DNA of 64,000 nucleotides from NVTR01 sp036480115 (GCA_965224795.1 CBDDAE010000002.1:930001-994000); one strand, 5' to 3'; numbered from the stretch's first letter, positions 9,284-17,888 are shown. A program made the numbers and translations. Notes: generated from the letters alone by a model not told the origin.

Positions 9284-9982
9284 ATGGCAGAAAAGAAAAG
9301 TAGCGTGGATAAGGCCTATGTCCAGCTAAGAAAAATGGCCGTGAACTTTGAATTTAAACCCGAAGAACGGCTGAACGAAAGCGCCCTGTCGGCCCGTTTT
9401 GGTGCCAGCCGCACGCCATTGCGCGAAGCCTTGAATAGGCTGGTAGCAGAGGGGCTTTTGACGTTTAAACATGGCAGCGGCTTCTATTGCCGTGCACTGA
9501 ACCCAACCCGTGTACTAGAGCTTTACGAAGCCCGGTCAGCAATCGAGACCGAAGTCGTTATCCGCGCGGTTGAACGCGCTTCAGATGCCGAGGTTCAATC
9601 CGTCGTGGCATACATAGATGATACAGAACACACCTATGACACCACATCTGATCTTTCCCAACTTCTGGAAATGGACGAAGAATTTCACATCAGACTGGCC
9701 GAGCTTGCCAACAACGCTGAACTACTGAGAATATTGAAAAACTTAAACGGACGCATCCGGTACGTGCGGCTGATCAACCTGAAAATCCTGTATGCCGAAA
9801 ACCAAACCGTATTTGATGAAGGCGCAAAACTATCTGCCCATCGAAAAATTATTGAGGCAATCGTGCGGCGCGACACCGACGCTGCGGTGGCCGCCCTGAG
9901 AAACCACATTGAGCGCCGTCGTGAAGAAACAACCGAAGCCGTGCGCATCGCATATTCTGAACTATACGTTCCAGATTACTGA
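9284..9982 (+). CDS. GntR-family regulator with FCD ligand domain (FadR subfamily)
   Basis: This 232-residue protein has an N-terminal winged helix (KPEERLNESALSARFG.SRTPLREALNRL, then GLLTFKHGSGFYCR) and a C-terminal all-helical FCD domain with metal/ligand-type Asp/His residues (EMDEEFHIRLAELANN, then SAHRKIIEAI). It is divergent from the ThDP-enzyme/oxidoreductase/TRAP block and convergent with the racemase gene. Two copies of a TGTATACAG palindrome in front of those units make it their likely local regulator. The inducer is probably the transported compound or a metabolite of it (inference). Confidence 0.9.
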   Translation: MAEKKSSVDKAYVQLRKMAVNFEFKPEERLNESALSARFGASRTPLREALNRLVAEGLLTFKHGSGFYCRALNPTRVLELYEARSAIETEVVIRAVERASDAEVQSVVAYIDDTEHTYDTTSDLSQLLEMDEEFHIRLAELANNAELLRILKNLNGRIRYVRLINLKILYAENQTVFDEGAKLSAHRKIIEAIVRRDTDAAVAALRNHIERRREETTEAVRIAYSELYVPDY

Positions 9983-10006
9983 GTGTTTTCTTAGTACTTA
10001 AGGCTA

Positions 10007-10756
10007 TTATACTAAATCCAACCGTGGGTCATCCAGTTCCAGCCGAAATCGATCTGGCACTAACCCCTGATGAAACCAGCGCACAAAGCTATATATTGAG
10101 AACACAGGCAATCCCGTTAGCTTACGGATATCGGCGGCATAGGGCGTCATATTAGTACATTCCAAAACGATGGCCCCGATGCTATCATGCTCGGTCACCA
10201 ATTCCTTTGCAGCATCCAACAGATCCAACCGACAGGCTGCAAAATCAATGCTCGGCTGATCATCCAGAATGCCATGGGTAAACGCACGTCCCTCATCCGT
10301 TCCAGCGATCGGCGTATCAATCGGGGCACCGGCCCGGCGCAAATGTTCCTCACTCAGATTGGCCTTGGATATCGTAATCACCCCGACCCGTTTTGACTTT
10401 GGCAACATCCGCTGCACCAGCGAAATCTGCATCAGCGACGACGTTGCCACCGGCACCTGAACCGCCTCGGCCACTTGGTCCTGGATCATCGCCAGAAAAC
10501 CGCAATTTGTGGTCAGCCCGTCGCAGCCGTGGGCTACCAGATCCTTGGCCGCCGCAATGAATTCATCGACCAATTCCGTTGGATCACCCCTAACCACCTT
10601 ATCAGGCGTCGCGCCTTTTACGATCCGGTATTGCACTGGAAACGGCCACGTCTTGGCGTTAGCAATATCCCCGAAAATGCGGGGAAACTGAGTTTCCAGC
10701 ATCATAATGCCAATATTGGCTCCGTATATTGTTTTACCACCATATTCAGAATTCAT
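10007..10756 (-). CDS. Aspartate/glutamate/hydantoin racemase-superfamily protein
   Basis: A 249-residue protein with the two pseudo-symmetric catalytic cysteine regions of the Asp/Glu racemase superfamily: TTNCGFLAMIQ near residue 80-90 and LECTNMTPYAADI near residue 200. Superfamily members racemise or isomerise Asp, Glu, hydantoins or maleate through a two-cysteine mechanism, and both cysteines are retained. The gene is convergent with gntR (24-base gap) and carries an upstream TGTATACA palindrome like the ThDP-enzyme operon, so it probably serves the same pathway. Supplying the enantiomer used by the neighbouring FAD oxidoreductase is a reasonable but unproven role. Confidence 0.8.
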   Translation of the reverse strand: MNSEYGGKTIYGANIGIMMLETQFPRIFGDIANAKTWPFPVQYRIVKGATPDKVVRGDPTELVDEFIAAAKDLVAHGCDGLTTNCGFLAMIQDQVAEAVQVPVATSSLMQISLVQRMLPKSKRVGVITISKANLSEEHLRRAGAPIDTPIAGTDEGRAFTHGILDDQPSIDFAACRLDLLDAAKELVTEHDSIGAIVLECTNMTPYAADIRKLTGLPVFSIYSFVRWFHQGLVPDRFRLELDDPRLDLV

Positions 10757-10829
10757 ATGATTACCCTATTGGTTTTCAGCAATTAGATGGACCTGTTTCA
10801 GCAAATCAGGTGACCAATTGATTCTATGC

Positions 10830-10843
10830 AGCTGTATACAGCT
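10830..10843. promoter_or_regulatory. Probable GntR operator upstream of the racemase-family gene
   Basis: AGCTGTATACAGCT is a perfect 14-bp palindrome located 74 bases before the start codon at 10756. Its TGTATACAG core is identical to that of the site in front of the ThDP-enzyme gene. It suits a dimeric FadR-type regulator. Confidence 0.5.
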
Positions 10844-11038
10844 TTGCATTTCGCCAGACACAATGTCCATCCGGCATCAATGCACTATCCCACTTAAAAG
10901 AGTTCATACATTGCTCTTATGGTACTGGCATCGGGCCTAACCGGACAACCTATATGCTTGAGGCTGTTGTAGGAATGATGGTAACCCTTGGCGAACGGGT
11001 CCACCGACATTTAAACAATGGATTCAAAGACAGGCAAC

Positions 11039-11926
11039 ATGCGAACCGACATTGCAATAGCTTTTCATCTTGGGGCACCTCACACCGACAACGAACAGCT
11101 GTACCTGTCGTTACAAAAAGACACAGACTTGCTGACAAATGGTGGATTTTTAGTACGCCGTCCAAAAGAATACCGACGTTTGCTCAACGAGGCGATTGAA
11201 AAGAACAATCAACAGGACGCTACGCCTGAAGAACAAGAACTGTTGCTTTCCACCCTAACCAACCAAAGCCCGGTCGGACGCTTGCTTTTGACAAATAGCA
11301 AATTTTTGGGGGTACCGGCCTGGATGTTCAACCAAGCTCGGTTTTACCAGAATGCCGGGCTACGAACCAATGAGTTACGCAATTTGTTTCCCGAAAATTC
11401 TTGTGAGTTTTTCCTGGCCATCAGAAACCCGGCTACATTCATTCCCGATTCATTTTCCGGTCAGAAGAACAAAAACTATGCTGAGTTTATTGGCGGAGTT
11501 GATCTGGAAAGTATCCGCTGGTCCAGTGTGATCGAGCTTATTCAACAGGCCAACCCGGATTGCCCAATTACTGTCTGGTGCAACGAAGATACGCCGATAA
11601 TCTGGTCGACGGTATTGACTGAGGTCGCAGCTATAAATCCACAAACACCGCTTAAGGGCCATTTGGATATCATAAAAGAAATCATTTCACCCGAGGGTGG
11701 GAAAAGGCTGGAACAATACCTTGAGGAACGCCCCTCTCTGAACGAAATGCAGCGGCGACGCGTAAAGGCTGTGTTTCTTGAAAAATTTGTTGTTGGTGAC
11801 GCAGTTGAATTTGAAATCGATCTACCAGATTGGACAGGCGACACCGTTTCCAAAATGACAGAAATCTACGAAGACGACATAGAAACCATTGAGCGTATGC
11901 CCGGGGTAAGTTTTATTTCCCCTTAA
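11039..11926 (+). CDS. Protein of unknown function (295 aa), paired with a GT2 glycosyltransferase
   Basis: I do not recognise a named family. The protein is soluble-looking, without signal peptide or membrane segment. It begins RTDIAIAFHLGAPHTD, contains FPENSCEFFLAIRNPATFIPD and ends in an acidic helix. The FHLGAPHT plus AIRNPATF blocks loosely recall the nucleotide-binding regions of sulfotransferase-like proteins, but a P-loop is not convincing. The ATG at 11039 is favoured by a weak GACAGG site upstream; one seven codons earlier is possible. It lies 37 bases before the GT2 gene in the same orientation, suggesting a shared role in modifying a surface glycan. Confidence 0.65.
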   Translation: MRTDIAIAFHLGAPHTDNEQLYLSLQKDTDLLTNGGFLVRRPKEYRRLLNEAIEKNNQQDATPEEQELLLSTLTNQSPVGRLLLTNSKFLGVPAWMFNQARFYQNAGLRTNELRNLFPENSCEFFLAIRNPATFIPDSFSGQKNKNYAEFIGGVDLESIRWSSVIELIQQANPDCPITVWCNEDTPIIWSTVLTEVAAINPQTPLKGHLDIIKEIISPEGGKRLEQYLEERPSLNEMQRRRVKAVFLEKFVVGDAVEFEIDLPDWTGDTVSKMTEIYEDDIETIERMPGVSFISP

Positions 11927-11963
11927 GAAAGTAAGCAACGCGACACTGCAGGATAGGCCGAAT

Positions 11964-12995
11964 TTGAAAATTCTTGCGATTACCACCATGCGCAACGAGG
12001 GTCCCCATTGTCTGGAATGGTTTGCCCACCACAAAGCCATCGGTGTCGAACATTTCTTGGTTTATTCCAACGGTTGCGATGATGGCACCGACCTTATACT
12101 TGATGCACTGGCCAAGGCCGGGATTGTTTCACATGTAAGGCTTGCAACGGAAGGAAAGAAATCCTTGCAATGGCGGGCTTTCAACCATGCATCTGACCTA
12201 GAATTATATAAAGCGGCTGATTGGGTTCTGGTTGCAGATTGTGACGAATTCACCAATTTACGAAAACCGCTAACTGGGCTGCCCCAACTGATCGAAAGTT
12301 TGCCAAACCCTGTTGACGCAATGGCCATACCTTGGCGCCTATTTGGTAATTCCGGCCATGTTCAGATGCCCAAAGGCCTAACAACCGAGCATTTCGTAAA
12401 TGCAGCACCATTGGGGATCAATCTGCCATTGGCACATTTTTTCAAGTCGATGTTTCGCCCACGCGCCTTTCGTCAGATTGGCGTGCACAGGCCAAAAAAG
12501 AGAAATAATACTAACCCGGTTTGGGTTGATGGCGGTGGAAACCTGTTGCCGGAAAACTTTGGGGAACAAGACAATCGCATCAATTTATATGGGTTGCCCG
12601 TTTCTTCAGATATTGTTCAACTGAACCACTATTCGCTGCGCTCTGCAGAAAATTTCATGGTCAAACGAGCCCGTGGTTTACCAAACCACATGGACCGCGA
12701 AATTGGCCTTGGCTACTGGGTTGAACGCAATTTCAATAGTGTGCCTGACTCCACCATTCATACGATGTTGCCCGGAACACGCCGCGAACTTAACAAGCTT
12801 CTGAAAATTCCAGGGATTGCTGAATTGCGTCAATCTGCGGTGGTTTGGCATGGGGACAAATTCAATGCTCTTATGCTGGATCGCAAAGAGGTACAGCTAT
12901 TTTGGCAAATATCGCTTTGCACCGGCAGCCATCCCCCGTCGGTTGAATTAGCAACTGCGCAAATTAAACGCATTACCGCCATCCAGCAAAACTGA
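11964..12995 (+). CDS. Glycosyltransferase family 2-like protein
   Basis: A 343-residue cytosolic glycosyltransferase of the group that starts ITTMRNEGPHCLEWFAHHKAIGV and carries the nucleotide-sugar/metal segment WVLVADCDEFTNL (DxD-like, near residue 92). The FNHASDLE and NHYSLRSAENFMVKRARG blocks are typical of the bacterial GT2-like proteins often annotated with Hint and sulfotransferase genes in Roseobacters. The start is TTG, chosen because AGGATAGG precedes it at proper spacing and the family N-terminus begins there. Donor and acceptor sugars are unknown. Confidence 0.85.
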   Translation: MKILAITTMRNEGPHCLEWFAHHKAIGVEHFLVYSNGCDDGTDLILDALAKAGIVSHVRLATEGKKSLQWRAFNHASDLELYKAADWVLVADCDEFTNLRKPLTGLPQLIESLPNPVDAMAIPWRLFGNSGHVQMPKGLTTEHFVNAAPLGINLPLAHFFKSMFRPRAFRQIGVHRPKKRNNTNPVWVDGGGNLLPENFGEQDNRINLYGLPVSSDIVQLNHYSLRSAENFMVKRARGLPNHMDREIGLGYWVERNFNSVPDSTIHTMLPGTRRELNKLLKIPGIAELRQSAVVWHGDKFNALMLDRKEVQLFWQISLCTGSHPPSVELATAQIKRITAIQQN

Positions 12996-13132
12996 CCTGA
13001 TGTCAGGCGTTTGGGCTTATTGCGCCAAGATCACCGTTTCGCTGTCGCAATTCATACCAAGAGAATATAGCCTTATTGTAACCAAACACAATACATGCCA
13101 TTTTATGAATATAAATAACCTCAGGAGGCCTA

Positions 13133-13519
13133 ATGTCCTATACAATCAATCGAACTATCACTAACGCAGATTTCAAGTCCGTTGACGCCCGCACCCGTAC
13201 GGCATTGGCTGCCAAGGGGTTTGGCGTTCTTACAGAAATTGACGTCCAGGCAACAATGAAAATGAAAATTGACAAGGATATGCCGGGTTACCGCATACTT
13301 GGGGCGTGCAACCCAAACATGGCTTGGGAAGCAATCGGCATGGAGCCACGTGTTGGTGCAATGTTGCCCTGCAACGTAATTTTGCGCGAACTGGATAATG
13401 GGATCGAAATCAGCGCCATCGATCCTCAGGTCTCAATGATGGGGATCGACAATACAGAGCTGCAGGCCGTTGCCGGACAAGTACGCGAGATGCTTGAACA
13501 GGTTATCGCCGACATTTAG
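13133..13519 (+). CDS. DUF302 domain protein
   Basis: A 128-residue protein consisting of one DUF302 domain: the YTINRTITNADF start, LAAKGFGVLTEIDVQATMK, then GYRILGACNPNMAWEAI and a C-terminal ISAIDPQVSMMGI block. DUF302 proteins are small cytosolic or periplasmic proteins of unknown biochemistry, often near metal or redox genes. An AGGAGG ribosome-binding site precedes the ATG. No signal peptide is evident. It appears monocistronic, with the Hint gene converging from the right. Confidence 0.88.
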   Translation: MSYTINRTITNADFKSVDARTRTALAAKGFGVLTEIDVQATMKMKIDKDMPGYRILGACNPNMAWEAIGMEPRVGAMLPCNVILRELDNGIEISAIDPQVSMMGIDNTELQAVAGQVREMLEQVIADI

Positions 13520-13541
13520 GCTCAAACAAAGCCAGTTGTTC

Positions 13542-14552
13542 CTAGGCCTGCAAATCTATCGCCGGTATCTCTACAAGGGACTGCTGGCTAAGCAACGGCT
13601 TGTTATTGGCTTTGTGGCGTTCCAGTAGCCTTCGCAGGCGTGCGCCACGTACAAACAGGCGTGCCGGCTCCATCGTAAACTCAGCGCTATCTGGCAATTT
13701 AGAACGAATGGCGCTTATCTCTCTGGGCGACAGATTTTCATGGACCTGGGTGCCGAGGAAAAGTGTCTCACTTGGCGCGCCTTGCGCAAACACCACCGCG
13801 TGGTGGTCCAGAAGAATATGAAAGTAGTGTACCACGTCATCGGAATTCACCCGAAATATACCCATATGCCCAACCAGTTGACAGGCCGGTACTAAAATCT
13901 CTTGTTGGGCGAACATTCGCAGTGCAATATTTGAACGAATAAGAATTCTATGTTGTGGGGACACGACCAGCTCGCGTTTGGGGGTTCCAAGTCCAAGTGC
14001 GCCGGCCGGAATGCAAATAGGGCGATGCTTTGGATTTTGTTGCAGTTGCTCCGGCGACATTGTCCGCCCGTGTACCATTAAGATCGGGGCCAACCCCCGG
14101 TCGGCGGTCTTTACAAGATCACCCGCCGATAAGGTTTCGACTGCGCGCACCCCGTTTACTGTCTCAATTTCGGTACCAACCGTAAAACAAATCGGGGTTA
14201 AGTTTGCTGGAGGAACGGATGCCTGAGTGGTGACAAAAGTCGTGCTGACCAGTGTTGCATCTTCTAAAATTGATCCGTCTGTTGGCGTAAATACTTCACG
14301 ACCATCGGCCAGATAAAACGTGACCCCGGCTATCGTCGCTGTGCCGCCGCCACTTAGGGTTACCGTAACAGTATCCCCAAGGAACGATGACCGAATATCG
14401 GAACCGTCGATGGAATCATTCGCAAATCGATTGATCAGATTATTGTTATTCTGATCAATAATTGTGAAATTTTGCACAGTAAGCAGCGTACCCACAGGTG
14501 GGGGCGCATAGGGGTCAATGACCCAAAACTGGTCGGTATATGATGTTGGCAT
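13542..14552 (-). CDS. Hint-domain (hedgehog/intein) protein
   Basis: A 336-residue protein with two parts. The N-terminal ~150 residues begin MPTSYTDQFWVIDPYAPPP and look like a beta-rich, secreted-protein-type region. The Hint_2 domain follows, starting at CFTVGTEIETVNGVRAVE with a catalytic-type Cys, then LSAGDLVKTADRG, SPQHRILI and the HLLLDHHAVVFAQG-like block. In Roseobacters such proteins are common; the Hint domain may self-process, but no downstream extein is present. The start at 14552 is preferred because it gives the family N-terminus with AGGCAG upstream. The frame stays open 35 codons further. Confidence 0.85.
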   Translation of the reverse strand: MPTSYTDQFWVIDPYAPPPVGTLLTVQNFTIIDQNNNNLINRFANDSIDGSDIRSSFLGDTVTVTLSGGGTATIAGVTFYLADGREVFTPTDGSILEDATLVSTTFVTTQASVPPANLTPICFTVGTEIETVNGVRAVETLSAGDLVKTADRGLAPILMVHGRTMSPEQLQQNPKHRPICIPAGALGLGTPKRELVVSPQHRILIRSNIALRMFAQQEILVPACQLVGHMGIFRVNSDDVVHYFHILLDHHAVVFAQGAPSETLFLGTQVHENLSPREISAIRSKLPDSAEFTMEPARLFVRGARLRRLLERHKANNKPLLSQQSLVEIPAIDLQA

Positions 14553-15448
14553 TCTGCCTAGCCTCATACCCCCTCTGACAAAAGCGGGGGGCTTGGCAAC
14601 ATCTATTGCATAAGAAGGGCTTCGGGGCGAGCGTTGCCTAGGTTTATCATGCAACAATCCATTGTCATGTCACACATTTGCCATATCTCTTGGGGGAAAG
14701 GAAAATACTAGCAGCGCCTTAAATCAGCTCATGTCGTGGGGAAAAGGACGCCGCGCAAGCCTATTGCGGGCGCCCTTTCTGCTCATTTTCTGGCCTCAAT
14801 TTACGTTAATCGACTTGGCAGGCCGCAAATTTTGTCTGCCAATGGCAGCGTTAGTGTAGCCATACCGAAGTTTGGGTTTGGGCGCGGCTGGAAATAAACG
14901 GGACCAATTCGAAGTTACGGGATGATTTGAACTTGATCTTAGAAGCCGTTGGCAACAGTCCTGTATCCACTTTTTCTTCCTGCTCTGCCAAAGCGGTTGA
15001 GCGTCCAGCACGTGCTTTTTCAGTAAATCTGTTCATTTGGTGATCCTTTAACCTGCCAACTATCCGTTTTCCAAAACTGCCACAATCACTACACAATCTG
15101 GACATTGTTGATGTCAGATGGCGAGACAAGGGCGAACTTGCGGCAGTAAATTGAAGATTTAGGGGCATTTTTGCGGCAGCACAGGATTTCAGAATATCAG
15201 CGTCAAGTTTTCGTCCTATTCACCTAGATGAAAATTTTAGTAAGTTAAAAGCCCTGAAAAATAGGCCCCGCCAGACTTATTGCTGTGATTTTCCTTGCTT
15301 TTCTTTGCTTTAGCACCCATATCCCCATCGCGACCGTTATCACTATCGACCCACTGTTTTCCTATCTGGCTACAGTCTTTCGATTCTGCACTGACCGAGC
15401 CAGGCCACCGCACTTACGCGGGTGGCATACTAAATAGGAGATCTCACG
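14553..15448. other. Long intergenic region between the Hint gene and cspA
   Basis: Nearly 900 bases without a recognisable gene, apart from one possible 61-codon ORF described separately. The stretch from about 15180 to 15448 is the cspA leader and promoter region; long leaders are usual for cold-shock genes. I see no tRNA, repeat or mobile element. Confidence 0.5.
14851..15036 (-). CDS. Possible small protein (61 aa), unknown function
   Basis: An ATG at 15036 is preceded by AAAGGA at proper spacing and opens a 61-codon frame rich in Lys, Arg and Ser (starting MNRFTEKARAGRS, ending SRAQTQTSVWLH). The good ribosome-binding site and charged composition make it a plausible small gene in an otherwise empty region. 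I recognise no family, and the frame could be chance. Confidence 0.3.
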   Translation of the reverse strand: MNRFTEKARAGRSTALAEQEEKVDTGLLPTASKIKFKSSRNFELVPFISSRAQTQTSVWLH

Positions 15449-15655
15449 ATGGCTAATGGCACCGTGAAATGGTTTAATTCAACTAAAGGTTTTGGCTTTA
15501 TCGAGCCTGAAGGCGGCGCAAAGGATGTATTCGTACACATTTCTGCCGTTGAACGCTCAGGCCTTACAGGTCTGGCCGACGGTCAAAAGTGTACTTTTGA
15601 CATCGAAGCTGGCCGTGACGGCCGCGAAAGCGCAACTAACCTAGTGTTGGTCTAA
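15449..15655 (+). CDS. cspA: Cold-shock protein, CspA family
   Basis: A 68-residue single cold-shock domain with both RNA-binding motifs: RNP1 in STKGFGFIEP and RNP2 in DVFVHISAVE. It opens with NGTVKWFN as in nearly all CspA proteins. It binds single-stranded RNA/DNA and acts as an RNA chaperone in the cytosol. TAGGAG lies ahead of the ATG, and a strong terminator follows the stop, so it is a single-gene unit with a long leader. Confidence 0.97.
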   Translation: MANGTVKWFNSTKGFGFIEPEGGAKDVFVHISAVERSGLTGLADGQKCTFDIEAGRDGRESATNLVLV

Positions 15656-15664
15656 AAACTACTA

Positions 15665-15692
15665 GGGCCGGTGGATTACCACCGGCCCTTTT
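15665..15692 (+). terminator. Rho-independent terminator after cspA
   Basis: A 10-bp perfect stem (GGGCCGGTGG / CCACCGGCCC) with an ATTA loop is followed by TTTTC, nine bases after the cspA stop codon. Confidence 0.92.
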
Positions 15693-15761
15693 CAATTTTG
15701 GGATTTGTCGCTTTGCTATGGACCCAGACCTTCCGGCCCACAGGCTTTCCAATTTTTTAGC

Positions 15762-15965
15762 CTAGTCGTCTAGAACGAATGTCACTTTCAGACATACACG
15801 GTATTCTTTGATTTTACCGTCAACCACCATCACATTCTGGTCTTGCACCCACGCGCCTTGCACATTCTTCAAAGTCTTACAGGCGCGGTCGACGCCCTTT
15901 TCCACAGCATCGTCAAACGACTTCTTCGAAGATGAAATGATTTCTGTCACTCGAGCTACAGACAT
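15762..15965 (-). CDS. Dodecin flavin-binding protein
   Basis: A 67-residue protein matching dodecin along its full length: SVARVTEIISSSKKSFDDAV, then a single tryptophan in GAWVQDQNVMVVDGKI that stacks on the flavin, and YRVCLKVTFVLDD at the end. Dodecins form hollow 12-mers that store FMN/riboflavin or lumichrome in the cytosol. It appears monocistronic. A frame running into it from upstream is discounted because it overlaps the dodecin start and has no family features. Confidence 0.93.
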   Translation of the reverse strand: MSVARVTEIISSSKKSFDDAVEKGVDRACKTLKNVQGAWVQDQNVMVVDGKIKEYRVCLKVTFVLDD

Positions 15966-16355
15966 TGGATACTCCCTAATCTAAATTGAACATTGTATTT
16001 TTTGTACGCTGACGGTGGGACAATGTCGAACCGATGGTCGGTACTAATGCAGTTAAATTCTTCGCCGCCATCTATTTCAAAGTATCGGGGTGTAGCGACT
16101 TTACCTTGCTGGATTGGCTTTGCTCGATGCTGTACAAAAAGCGTAGAATTCACGACCAAATAGTTAATGGATCGATAAAAGACGCCTTATTTTCACACTT
16201 ACAAACAACATGATAGGCGGAATTGCGCCCCAAAACCCATTTTTTTATGCGCCAAACACGGTTCGGTTGCCGGGTCATACTTATGACACATTAATCCCCC
16301 AAAAAAATTCCAAGTGTTGCAATTATATTAATTTTCACGCAGCAAAGGAAACAGA
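15966..16355. other. Intergenic region between dodecin and the 156-aa gene
   Basis: About 390 AT-rich bases holding the divergent promoters of the two flanking genes. No RNA gene, repeat or convincing small ORF was seen. Confidence 0.5.
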
Positions 16356-16826
16356 ATGTTACACATTGATGCGCTTGTGCCAAACTCAGATTCAGCGACT
16401 GCTGCTGCAATCGTCAGGAAAAAATCAGGGAATAAGGGCACTCCGTCAATCCAAGGGCGTTTGATCGAAATGTCATTTCGCTCGGTGGAAATGGACGGCT
16501 GTAACCTTTGGCGCGAACCAGACGATGTAGCTGTTGGCCAACTGGCAGAGGCCTTGCGACTTGCGGATCTGCACGGGAAAAGTGAACTTAAGATCAACAA
16601 TATTACGCCCTGGATCGCTGTGGGTCATGTGGATTCTTGCCGTGTTCCCACTTATCAAAGAAAAATCCAGGGCTACCTCGAACTGGCATGCGAAAAACTC
16701 AAACGCCAGGTCCCGGAATGCCGTTTGGACCTATCGCGCGGCGAATATGGAATTCGGTGCTATCTTGGACGGGTACGTCCAACGGATCATGTGTATGACG
16801 AAGATTTAGTAAGTGACTCAAGATAA
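16356..16826 (+). CDS. Unknown protein (156 aa)
   Basis: An AAAGGA ribosome-binding site precedes the ATG. The product is a soluble, mixed-charge protein with no signal peptide or membrane segment. Noticeable stretches are IQGRLIEMSFRSVEMDG, LAEALRLADLHGKSELKINNI and YLELACEKLKRQVPECRLDLS. I recognise no family. It stands alone between dodecin and BioY, and a hairpin with a T-rich tail lies about 75 bases after its stop. Confidence 0.55.
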   Translation: MLHIDALVPNSDSATAAAIVRKKSGNKGTPSIQGRLIEMSFRSVEMDGCNLWREPDDVAVGQLAEALRLADLHGKSELKINNITPWIAVGHVDSCRVPTYQRKIQGYLELACEKLKRQVPECRLDLSRGEYGIRCYLGRVRPTDHVYDEDLVSDSR

Positions 16827-16901
16827 GTAATTACCCAGCGGGGAACGGAACCCTCCAGCTTATTTAACCCGTTCTCCCCCTCCCTTAGATTGTGATCAGG
16901 G

Positions 16902-16937
16902 CGCGCATTTCTCCGGAATGCGCGTTCTTGGTTTTTT
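16902..16937 (+). terminator. Probable rho-independent terminator
   Basis: An 8-bp perfect stem (CGCGCATT / AATGCGCG) with a 7-base loop is followed by a T-rich tail ending in TTTTTT. It lies downstream of the 156-aa gene and upstream of bioY. Confidence 0.65.
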
Positions 16938-17051
16938 AGGGCACCATTTTTTGCATCAGTTCAGTAAATCCGTTCGCAAACTTATGGGATTTGTTCAGCA
17001 GGCAATTCTTCCAGATCACCATGCATTTGCTTGCCCCCCACAGCCTGTGGG

Positions 17052-17061
17052 CTATAGATGA
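17052..17061. promoter_or_regulatory. Possible BioR-like site upstream of bioY
   Basis: CTATAGATGA matches 8 of 10 positions of the alphaproteobacterial BioR operator TTATAGATAA (one form of TTATMKATAA). It lies 27 bases ahead of the bioY start, where a repressor would block transcription. The match is imperfect. Confidence 0.3.
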
Positions 17062-17087
17062 CCCAAGATTTTATGAAATAGGAGGCA

Positions 17088-17681
17088 TTGATGACCCTGA
17101 CCACCACTTCCCCAGCATTTGTGGGACGACTTGCAAACTCACCTGTCCGACGTATAGCACTTGTCGCCGCCGGAGTCGGTCTGATCACCTTAGGGGCTAA
17201 GGTTCAGGTTCCATTTTGGCCAGTACCTATGACATTGCAAACCCTAGCCCTGATGTTTGTTTTTGCGGCTAGCGGTTTGCGTCTGTCGTTGGAAATTATA
17301 TTTGCTTACCTGGCGATTGGGTTGGCAGGCTTACCAGTATTTGCCGGTGCAATTGCCGGCCCGCTTTATTTCGCGGGCCCAACTGCTGGGTTCTTAATTG
17401 GCTTTGTTGCTGCCGCGTTTATCGTAGGCAGAGCTGCTGACAGTGGAATTGCGCAACGCCCAATGGCCCTTCTAGGCACCATGCTAGTCGCCGATGTTGT
17501 GATTTTTACCCTGGGTTTTTTATGGCTGGGCTTCATTTTCACCACTTCGGGCGGTGACACACTTGGTACGCAGGTCGCATTTGCAAACGGCGTGAAGCCT
17601 TTCATCTTGGCCGATTTGGTTAAAATCACTATAGCCGCCGCTTTAGCCTTTGGCTTTAGCCGACGTTCACAAAACAGATAG
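17088..17681 (+). CDS. bioY: BioY biotin transporter substrate-binding protein
   Basis: A 197-residue membrane protein with about six hydrophobic segments. It has BioY signatures: LITLGAKVQVPFWPVPMTLQTLA near residue 35, GLAGLPVFAG and GPTAGFLIGF. BioY is the S-component that binds biotin in ECF-type uptake systems and can act without BioM/BioN, which are not encoded next to it here. AGGAGG precedes the ATG at seven bases. A possible BioR site sits just upstream. Confidence 0.95.
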   Translation: MMTLTTTSPAFVGRLANSPVRRIALVAAGVGLITLGAKVQVPFWPVPMTLQTLALMFVFAASGLRLSLEIIFAYLAIGLAGLPVFAGAIAGPLYFAGPTAGFLIGFVAAAFIVGRAADSGIAQRPMALLGTMLVADVVIFTLGFLWLGFIFTTSGGDTLGTQVAFANGVKPFILADLVKITIAAALAFGFSRRSQNR

Positions 17682-17701
17682 CAACCCGGCTCAATTCTGG
17701 C

Positions 17702-17725
17702 GCTGGCAGATAGAACACTGCCAGC
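17702..17725 (+). terminator. Possible terminator hairpin after bioY
   Basis: An 8-bp perfect stem (GCTGGCAG / CTGCCAGC) with an 8-base loop begins 20 bases past the bioY stop. A short TTTT follows eight bases later, so the tail is weak. Confidence 0.4.
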
Positions 17726-17888
17726 ACCAACGCTTTTAACAATAACCGCCCTGTTTCCGGTTTTTGTGTTTGTACGCAGAATGTACGAAAATTTGTTTCC
17801 AAAATTTCATTTCAAACACCAACTCCCGTTTAACGGAAGTTATGTTTGACAGATTTCAGCCCTCGAATCGTTACTTTCTTCTAAAAAT

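Noticed and set aside
15956..16159. 67-codon frame upstream of dodecin on the minus strand
   Set aside because: It overlaps the dodecin start, has no clear ribosome-binding site and no recognisable features.
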